Shown here piece by piece: positions 1 to 5,106 of a stretch of 5,106 nt of DNA. This DNA is from Gulosibacter massiliensis. Its GTDB lineage: Bacteria > Actinomycetota > Actinomycetes > Actinomycetales > Microbacteriaceae. The notes below the pieces were generated by a model, which searched no databases, was not told the DNA's origin, and worked only from the letters and a program-made list of their open reading frames with translations. The position numbers and the translations under genes were made by a program. Positions within the stretch are counted from its first letter, which is position 1; each line of letters begins with the position of its first letter. The DNA is taken from NCBI GenBank assembly GCA_945901035.1, contig CAMDKN010000097.1, forward strand, positions 1 to 5,106. Reading direction: 5' to 3'.

Positions 1-2902
1 CGAACCGCGATACGACCTCGATGACCTCGCGGAACGTGCGGGTGGTCAGTGGATCGTTCTGACGGGGTGTCGGCGTGGGCCGGTTCGAACACACCTGCCC
101 GAGGGGTCGCTGCCAACGCCGGCCGATGTGTGCCGAGCGGGTGTGGCGCTCGACGACCTGGTCGAACGATTCGGACGTGATTGCGTCGTCATCGAACTGT
201 GGCATCGCGGGGTGCCGCTCGACGACATCCACAACGACGTTCTTGCGAAACTCGCGCGGGAACGGGGGCTATCCGTCGTCGCCACGGGGAACGTGCACTA
301 CGCACTCCCGTCGGAATTCGAACTGTTCACCGCGTTCGCGGCGCTCGGCAGTCGCCGGTCGCTCGACGATCATGACGGGTATCTGCCGGCGGGTCCCGCG
401 AATCGGCTGCGGTCCCCCGCCGAAATGGATCGACTGTTCGCGCGTTTTCCCGGCGCGGTCGCCGAGAGCGTGCGCATCGCGCGCGAATGCGCATTCGAAC
501 TCAAACGAGCAACACCGAACCTGCCGAAGTTCGACCTGCCCGACGGTCAGACCGTCATGGGACGCCTGCGGGAACTGGTCTGGGAGGCGGTCCCCCGCCT
601 CTACCCGAACGCGGGGCCCGAGGTGATTGAGCGCATCGAACGGGAACTCACCGTCATCGACGAACTCGACTTCCCCGGATACTTCCTCATCGTGCACGAC
701 ATCGTTCAGTTCGCCCGTTCGCGCCGAATTCTGTGCCAGGGGCGGGGCAGCGCCGCGAACTCGGCCGTCTGTTACGCGCTGGACATCACCGCGGTCGATT
801 CGATCGCTTACGGGCTGCCGTTCGAACGATTCCTGTCGGCGCTGCGCGACGAACCGCCCGACATCGACGTCGACTTTGACACCGACCGCCGCGAAGAAGT
901 CATCCAGTACGTGTTCGAGAAATACGGTCGGCGAAACGCGGCCCAGGTCGCCAACGTCATCACGTATCGACCCAAGAACGCTATTCGCGACATCGCCCGT
1001 GCGTTCGGGCACGGGGTCGACGACCAGAACGCGTGGTCGAGGCTCGTCGAACGCTGGCGCCGGCTCGACCCGTCGGAAACCGCCGAAATCCCCGAGCACA
1101 TCGTTCGGCTCGCGAACGAAACCCTGACACTCCCCCGCCACCTCGGGATTCATTCGGGCGGGATGGTGTTGACCGAACAACCCGTCGGCGAAGTCGTCCC
1201 CATCGAACACGCGCGCATGCCGGGCCGAACGGTGTTGCAGTGGGACAAAGACGACTGCGCCTACATGGGGCTCGTCAAGTTCGACCTGCTGGGACTCGGG
1301 ATGTTGGGGGCGATCAACCAGGTCTTCGTCGAAATCGAGAAACGATTCGGCGAGGTGTTTGACCTCGGAACCGTTCCGCGCGAAGAACCAGCGGTATACG
1401 ACGCGATGTGCCGCGCCGACGTCATCGGGGTGTTCCAAATCGAATCGCGGGCACAGATGGGGCTGTTGCCGCGGTTGCGACCGAGGCGTTTTTACGACCT
1501 CGTCGTCCAGATCGCGATGGTGCGACCTGGCCCGATTCAGGGCGGAAGTGTGCACCCGTTTGTTCGCCGACGGACGGGACAGGAACCCATCGTCTACGAC
1601 CACCCGAAGCTCATTCCCGTGCTCGAACGCACCATGGGGGTTCCCATCTTTCAGGAACAGCTCATGCAGATGGCGATGGCGGTGGGCGGACTGAACGGCG
1701 CCGACGCCGACGTCATTCGTCGGTCCATCGGGTCGAAACGCGGAATCGAACGGCTCGCGACGATTCGCGAGAAACTCTTCGCCGGGATGGCGGCCAACGG
1801 TATCCCGCGGGCGACGGCCGACAAAATCTATGGCACGCTCGAGGCCTTCGCGAACTTCGGGTTCGCCGAGTCGCACTCCATCGCGTTCTCGCTGCTCGTC
1901 TACGTGTCCTCGTGGCTCAAGGTCCACTACCCCGCCGCGTTCCTCGTCGGGTTGTTGCGGTCGCAGCCGATGGGGTTCTATTCCGCGGCGACGCTCTCCG
2001 CCGATGCCGAACGCCACGGCGTTGACATTCGCGTCCCGTGCATCGCGCGCTCGGGAATCGAATCGGGGCTCGAAGCGACGGGGATTGACGAGGGCCCGAC
2101 CGGAATCGACGAGTGTTTGCGTCACAACGACCAACCGGTGCCGCCGTTTGACAAGGACGCACCCGATGTGACCGCGGCCCACCGACGGGACGGAAACTTT
2201 GCGGTGCGCATGGGACTGTCGGATGTGCGCGGGATTGGGCGAAAAGTGGCGGCCGCGATTGTCGCCGAACGCGAGACGAACGGCGACTTTCGGGACCTGC
2301 ACGACCTCGTTCGCCGAACCGGGCTCGAACGGGTTGCTCTCGAAGCCCTCGCGACCGCGGGTGCGTTCGACGTTCTGGGGCTCAGTCGCCGCGAAGCGCT
2401 GTGGGAAGCGGGATACGCCGCCGAGAGCCGGCCCGAATACCTTCCCGACATCGCGCCGACCATCCAACTGCCGTTCTTTGACGAGATGGGCGAGATGGAC
2501 ACCATGATTCAGGACCGCTGGGCAACGGGCGTCTCGCCCGGGATGCACCCCGTTCAGTTCGTGCGGGACGCCCTGGTTCAACGCGGGGTGCTAGCCGTGA
2601 CCGACCTGCGGACCGCGGAACCCGACCGGCGTATCGAGGTCGCGGGTCTCGTCACGCATCGGCAACGACCCGCGACGGCAAAGGGCATCACCTTTCTCAA
2701 CCTCGAAGACGAGACGGGAGTCATCAACGTGGTCTGTTCGCGCGGGTTGTGGTCGGCGTTTCGGCCGGTTGCGCGCGAAAGTCCGGCGCTCATTGTGCGT
2801 GGAATCCTGCAACGATCCGCCGACGGTGTGATGTCGGTCGTCGCCGACAAACTCGAGCCCCTCGCCTTCGCGGGCGCACACCGTTCGCGCGACTTTCGCT
2901 AG
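1..2902 (+). CDS. dnaE2: Error-prone DNA polymerase III alpha-type subunit DnaE2 (5' partial)
   Basis: The frame is open from base 2 to a TAG at 2900-2902, giving 966 residues without a start; the ATG at 128 is internal because homologous sequence (VLTGCRRGPVR) precedes it. C-family polymerase used in translesion synthesis and induced mutagenesis. Counting residues from base 2: end of the PHP domain with NVHYA near 97-101; palm motif GRGSAANSAVCY at 247-258; PDIDVDFD with the first two catalytic aspartates D289 and D291; LGIHSGGMVLT at 381-391; VKFDLLGL with the third aspartate D428; FANFGFAESHSIAF at 616-629; helix-hairpin-helix around RGIGRK (about 740-765); OB-fold from about 877 with THRQRPAT and NLEDETG; and the terminal SRDFR typical of DnaE2. 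The first 100-150 residues (most of PHP) are probably missing. No frameshift is seen. An extra segment lies at about 692-733. DnaE2 normally depends on ImuB for clamp access; ImuB is not in the window. The promoter lies outside, so SOS control cannot be judged. Confidence 0.95.
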   Translation, partial: EPRYDLDDLAERAGGQWIVLTGCRRGPVRTHLPEGSLPTPADVCRAGVALDDLVERFGRDCVVIELWHRGVPLDDIHNDVLAKLARERGLSVVATGNVHYALPSEFELFTAFAALGSRRSLDDHDGYLPAGPANRLRSPAEMDRLFARFPGAVAESVRIARECAFELKRATPNLPKFDLPDGQTVMGRLRELVWEAVPRLYPNAGPEVIERIERELTVIDELDFPGYFLIVHDIVQFARSRRILCQGRGSAANSAVCYALDITAVDSIAYGLPFERFLSALRDEPPDIDVDFDTDRREEVIQYVFEKYGRRNAAQVANVITYRPKNAIRDIARAFGHGVDDQNAWSRLVERWRRLDPSETAEIPEHIVRLANETLTLPRHLGIHSGGMVLTEQPVGEVVPIEHARMPGRTVLQWDKDDCAYMGLVKFDLLGLGMLGAINQVFVEIEKRFGEVFDLGTVPREEPAVYDAMCRADVIGVFQIESRAQMGLLPRLRPRRFYDLVVQIAMVRPGPIQGGSVHPFVRRRTGQEPIVYDHPKLIPVLERTMGVPIFQEQLMQMAMAVGGLNGADADVIRRSIGSKRGIERLATIREKLFAGMAANGIPRATADKIYGTLEAFANFGFAESHSIAFSLLVYVSSWLKVHYPAAFLVGLLRSQPMGFYSAATLSADAERHGVDIRVPCIARSGIESGLEATGIDEGPTGIDECLRHNDQPVPPFDKDAPDVTAAHRRDGNFAVRMGLSDVRGIGRKVAAAIVAERETNGDFRDLHDLVRRTGLERVALEALATAGAFDVLGLSRREALWEAGYAAESRPEYLPDIAPTIQLPFFDEMGEMDTMIQDRWATGVSPGMHPVQFVRDALVQRGVLAVTDLRTAEPDRRIEVAGLVTHRQRPATAKGITFLNLEDETGVINVVCSRGLWSAFRPVARESPALIVRGILQRSADGVMSVVADKLEPLAFAGAHRSRDFR
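2078..2113 (+). repeat. Imperfect in-frame duplication (TGIDE-x2-TGIDE) inside dnaE2
   Basis: Two 15-base copies (2078-2092 and 2099-2113) encode the same pentapeptide TGIDE. They differ at three bases, all third codon positions (ACG/ACC, GGG/GGA, ATT/ATC), so the peptide is identical. Just upstream (2051-2074) the related peptides SGIE and SGLE extend the pattern to four [ST]-G-[IL]-[DE] units. The repeat opens the stretch that appears extra relative to mycobacterial DnaE2, between the GLE at residues 689-691 and the AVRMGL at 734-739. Confidence 0.6.
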
Positions 2903-2932
2903 ACCGAGGCTTTCGCTAGTCCACGCCTTTCG
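2893..2932. repeat. Degenerate 17-base-period repeat at the dnaE2/dinB junction
   Basis: CTTTCG occurs at 2893, 2910 and 2927, exactly 17 bases apart. The first two copies extend to the 10-base identity CTTTCGCTAG (2893-2902 and 2910-2919). Copy 1 carries the dnaE2 stop codon; copy 2 carries the dinB stop codon on the other strand, because CTAG reads TAG on both strands. The third copy, within the dinB coding end, keeps only CTTTCG. The array spans the whole 13-base gap between the convergent genes. There is no GC-rich stem with a T-run, so I do not call a rho-independent terminator. Confidence 0.55.
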
Positions 2933-4172
2933 GCCGATTGGCTTTATTCGCGGGCGCCGAGCGATTTGGTCGCACGAGCGACGCCGCTTGCACTGTCCCG
3001 AAACCGAACCGTTCCGACACCGCGTCCACGATGTCGTCGATGTCGTGACCGTCGTCCTCGTCTTCCCACAACAAACCGAGGTCGCCCTCGCCCACCAGAT
3101 TCTCGAGTCGCACACCGATCAGTCGAACCGGATGTCCGTGGAGTTCCACTCGGTCGAAAAGCCGAACCGCCTCGGTCGCAACCACTTTTGTCGCGTGGGT
3201 CGGATCGGTGAAGGTGTGCGACCGTGTGACCGTCGACCAGTCGTCGAGTCGAACGGTCACCGTCACAGTGTGGGCGAGAAAGTTCCGCCTGCGTGCGCGG
3301 GCACTGACATCGGTCGCCATCCGCAGGACTTCGCGGTGCATCTCGGTGACGTCGTCCAGGTCGGTGCCGAAGGTGTTGGAACGACCGATACTGCGTTCAC
3401 TGCTGCGGTCCTCGATCGTTCTCGGGTCGATACCCAACGAAAGGTTCCGCAGATGTGTCCCGAGCCGTTCCCCCACAATCGACGCGAGCGCGTCCTGTTC
3501 GGCAAGTTGCACGTCGCTGATGGAGGTCAGCCCGAAATTGGCGAGACGTGTTGCGGTCACCGCTCCGACACCCCACAGGGCGGTTACCGGCAGTGGCGCC
3601 AGGAAGGCCTGGGTCTCCGACGCAGGCACGACCAGTAGCCCGTCGGGTTTTGCACGGGAACCGGCGACTTTGGCGACGAACATGGACGAGGCGACCCCGA
3701 TGGAGGCGGCGAGACCCAGTTCGCTGCGGACTCGTTCGCGAATCGCGCGGGCGATGTCGAGCGGCCGACCGAGAAGCGCACGGGCTCCCGACACATCACA
3801 AAACGCTTCGTCGATCGATAGCGGTTGAACCTTCGGAGTGAATTCGTGGAGGAGGTGAAATACCCGAGCCGAGACTTCGGAGTATCGGTCAAAGCGAGGT
3901 CGCCGAACGATAGCAGTCGGACAGCGACGAAGAGCGACCGACATCGGCATCGCCGAATTCACCCCGAACGTGCGTGCGACGTAGTTCGCCGCGGAGACGA
4001 CCCCGCGCCCGGCAGAGCCACCAACGATGACGGGCTTGCCGACGAGCGACGGATCGTCGAGTTCTTCGACCGTCGCGAAAAACGCATCCATGTCGAGGTG
4101 AAGGAACGGCGTCGCCGAATCGTCGACGTCACCTTCGGTGATCTGCCGATTCAAACCGTCCTGTTTACCCAC
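2916..4172 (-). CDS. dinB: Y-family DNA polymerase IV (DinB)
   Basis: Predicted translesion polymerase of 418 residues, slightly longer than the roughly 350-residue E. coli protein. The palm begins with FLHLDMDAFFATVE (23-36): D27 is the first metal ligand and F32 sits at the steric-gate position. LSIDEAF (118-124) supplies D121 and E122, so the catalytic triad is complete and this is not the inactive paralogue ImuB. SIGVASSMFVAK and KPDGL (157-179) follow, then a helix-hairpin-helix with WGVGAVTA (about 195-223), and a little-finger domain (about 255-360) opening near SIGRSNTF. After it come DLGLLW (364-369), a very acidic stretch (370-383), FGFGTVQAASLV, and a Pro/Arg/Lys-rich tail. I use the GTG at 4172, placing about 20 residues before the first strand; a TTG at codon 7 with AGGA four bases upstream is an alternative. 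It lies 27 bases after the methyltransferase gene, probably co-transcribed, and ends tail-to-tail with dnaE2. No LexA-type site is visible in front of it. Confidence 0.94.
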   Translation of the reverse strand: MGKQDGLNRQITEGDVDDSATPFLHLDMDAFFATVEELDDPSLVGKPVIVGGSAGRGVVSAANYVARTFGVNSAMPMSVALRRCPTAIVRRPRFDRYSEVSARVFHLLHEFTPKVQPLSIDEAFCDVSGARALLGRPLDIARAIRERVRSELGLAASIGVASSMFVAKVAGSRAKPDGLLVVPASETQAFLAPLPVTALWGVGAVTATRLANFGLTSISDVQLAEQDALASIVGERLGTHLRNLSLGIDPRTIEDRSSERSIGRSNTFGTDLDDVTEMHREVLRMATDVSARARRRNFLAHTVTVTVRLDDWSTVTRSHTFTDPTHATKVVATEAVRLFDRVELHGHPVRLIGVRLENLVGEGDLGLLWEDEDDGHDIDDIVDAVSERFGFGTVQAASLVRPNRSAPANKANRPKGVD

Positions 4173-4199
4173 ACTCCATTGTCCAGAGCGCGCCGCGAA
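4173..4199 (-). other. 27-base junction between the methyltransferase gene and dinB
   Basis: This is the only spacer upstream of dinB. It is too short for an independent promoter with operator, supporting co-transcription. A GGAG lies only one base from the GTG start, too close for normal ribosome spacing. Instead, ATG-GAG-TGT-GGG-TAA (4179-4165 on the minus strand) forms a four-codon minimal reading frame overlapping the dinB GTG. The methyltransferase stop (TAA, 4202-4200) is in the same frame as dinB, with nine sense codons between. Confidence 0.45.
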
Positions 4200-5006
4200 T
4201 TAGTGGGTATTGGTCAGTGCATAGAGTGTCACCGCGGCGGCCGCGGCAACATTGAGCGAATCGACTCCGTGCGCCATGGGGATGCGCACAACGCGGTCGC
4301 TCGCGGCGATGGTCGCGGGCGTTAGTCCGTGACCCTCGGTCCCGAACACAATTGCGAGGCGTTCCGGATTCTCGTCCGCCAGTTCCGCCAGCGTGATCGC
4401 GGCATCGGTCAACGCGAGAGACGCCACGACGAAACCGGCGTCGCGAAGTTCCTGAAGACCAGCCGGCCACGACGGACTGCGCGTCCACGGAACCTGCAGG
4501 ACCGTTCCCATCGATACCCGAACACTGCGTCGATACAGCGGGTCGGCGCATTCGGGGGTGATGAGCACCGCGTCGGCACCCAACCCCGCGACGCTGCGGA
4601 AAATCGCTCCGACGTTGGTGTGATCGATGATGTTCTCGAGAATGACGACTCGTTTGGCGTGGGTGACGAGTTCGCGCACGGTCAGGAGCGGGGGTCGTTC
4701 CATCGCCGCTATCGCGCCGCGGTGCAACAGAAACCCAGTCAACTTTTCCAGTTCCGCATCGTCCCCGACGAACACCGGAATGTCGTAATCCGAAAGCAGC
4801 GCCTCAAGAGTGGACACCCATTTTTCCAGCGTGATGACCGACACGGGACGATGCCCCGCCGCGACCGCCCGAGTAATGACCTTGGTCGATTCGGCGAGAT
4901 ACATGCCGGAAGACGGTTCGGTGAGCCGCCGAAGGGTCACGTCCGTCAGGTTCGTATAGAACGCGAGACGTGGGTCGTCCAGCGACTCGATGGGTTCGAG
5001 TCGCAC
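4200..5006 (-). CDS. TrmH/SpoU-family RNA 2'-O-methyltransferase
   Basis: Predicted SPOUT-class enzyme that transfers a methyl group from S-adenosylmethionine to a ribose 2'-OH of tRNA or rRNA; the target nucleotide cannot be read from sequence. Using the GTG at 5006 (268 residues): N-terminal substrate-binding-like domain with DPRLAFYTNLTD and YLAESTKVITRA (about 10-50) and the conserved HRG at 95-97; SPOUT motif 1, ENIIDHTNVGAIFRS (124-138), with N131 and the likely catalytic R137; motif 2, VFGTEGHGL (220-228), with E224; motif 3, IPMAHGVDSLNVAAAAAV (242-259), forming the knot that binds the cofactor. ADPLYRRSVRVSMG is also typical of actinobacterial members. The frame extends to a GTG at 5057, but those 17 Arg/Ala-rich residues have no family resemblance and overlap the upstream gene. 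The 5006 start lies two bases after that gene's stop, suggesting translational coupling; no clear Shine-Dalgarno is present. Probably transcribed with dinB. Confidence 0.9.
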   Translation of the reverse strand: MRLEPIESLDDPRLAFYTNLTDVTLRRLTEPSSGMYLAESTKVITRAVAAGHRPVSVITLEKWVSTLEALLSDYDIPVFVGDDAELEKLTGFLLHRGAIAAMERPPLLTVRELVTHAKRVVILENIIDHTNVGAIFRSVAGLGADAVLITPECADPLYRRSVRVSMGTVLQVPWTRSPSWPAGLQELRDAGFVVASLALTDAAITLAELADENPERLAIVFGTEGHGLTPATIAASDRVVRIPMAHGVDSLNVAAAAAVTLYALTNTH

Positions 5007-5008
5007 CG

Positions 5009-5106
5009 CTAGCGCAGCTCGGCGGGTCGAGCAGGGCGAGCCGCGACGACGACCCACACGATGAACGCGGCAACATTGGCAAGGGTGATCACCAACATCG
5101 ACAGCG
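5009..5106 (-). CDS. C-terminal end of a probable membrane protein (partial)
   Basis: A minus-strand frame enters from the right edge and ends at TAG (5011-5009). The 31 visible residues consist of about 20 hydrophobic ones (from MLVITLANVAAF through IVWVVVAA) followed by the polar tail RPARPAELR, the look of a single transmembrane helix ending in a short positively charged tail. The stop lies two bases before the methyltransferase GTG, so the genes are probably co-transcribed and coupled. An ATG at 5098 could in principle start a tiny 29-residue membrane peptide, but a truncated longer protein is likelier. I do not recognise the family. With no homology evidence, coding status rests on frame, hydrophobicity and junction spacing. 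Confidence 0.5.
   Translation of the reverse strand, partial: LSMLVITLANVAAFIVWVVVAARPARPAELR

Noticed and set aside
83..827. Two perfect GTTCGAAC palindromes (83-90 and 820-827)
   Set aside because: They arise from common codon combinations in a sequence rich in TTCGAAC, are far apart and inside dnaE2, and have no array or spacing pattern.
269..2581. A 770-codon open frame antisense to dnaE2
   Set aside because: Its codons are exactly opposite the dnaE2 codons, so it stays open simply because the sense gene avoids TTA, CTA and TCA, as GC-rich genes do. The stop at its end corresponds to a sense CTA. The translation has no recognisable domain and an Arg/His/Val-biased composition.
2891..2921. 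Possible terminator hairpin between dnaE2 and dinB
   Set aside because: Only a four-base pairing (GACT with AGTC) is found, with no GC-rich stem or T-run, so it is not supportable as an intrinsic terminator.
4173..4199. Possible LexA/SOS box upstream of dinB
   Set aside because: I looked for GAAC-N4-GTTC. Nothing matches in the spacer. Near matches elsewhere (GAAC-N1-GTTC around 318, 1370 and 3006; GAAC-N5-GTTC around 1852) are inside coding sequence with the wrong spacing.
2988..4325. Several plus-strand open frames opposite dinB (for example 2988-3638, 3208-3828, 3825-4325)
   Set aside because: They lie across a strongly supported DinB protein, have Arg-rich compositions without motifs, and are what GC-rich coding sequence produces in other frames.
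4165..4551. Minus-strand 128-codon frame running over the methyltransferase 3' end
   Set aside because: It overlaps the SPOUT motifs 2 and 3 in another frame and has no recognisable content; only its last four codons matter, as the short ATG frame at the dinB start.

Overview
The window looks like ordinary chromosome from a GC-rich actinobacterium. The DnaE2 at the left edge has the mycobacterial-type C-terminal signature (ATGVSP, THRQRPAT, the terminal SRDFR), the RNA methyltransferase resembles the SpoU proteins common in Actinobacteria, and two of the genes probably start with GTG. Phylum-level placement is inferred from protein resemblance. I would lean to Actinomycetota and cannot fix the class or genus.

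Layout: bases 1-2902 (+) are the C-terminal nine tenths or so of dnaE2, an error-prone replicative-type DNA polymerase whose 5' end lies outside the window. Thirteen bases after its stop codon, and facing it, ends dinB (2916-4172, -), a Y-family polymerase with a complete catalytic triad. Upstream of dinB on the same strand is a TrmH/SpoU-family RNA 2'-O-methyltransferase (4200-5006, -), separated from dinB by 27 bases. Two bases upstream of the methyltransferase's likely start is the stop codon of a further minus-strand gene, of which only a hydrophobic C-terminus is visible (5009-5106). The three minus-strand genes are packed like an operon whose promoter lies beyond the right edge. There is no non-coding stretch longer than about 30 bases, and I see no RNA gene, mobile element, CRISPR array or canonical terminator.

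Function: dnaE2 and dinB both serve translesion synthesis and damage-induced mutagenesis, so their tail-to-tail adjacency makes this a small DNA-damage-tolerance locus. The usual DnaE2 partners ImuA' and ImuB are not in the window. The methyltransferase has no evident link to repair. The points most worth a second look are an unusual repeat-containing insertion in DnaE2, a 17-base-period degenerate repeat exactly at the convergent gene junction, an altered clamp-binding-like motif in DinB, and the tight junctions of the minus-strand operon. I do not see a clearly new biological system here.
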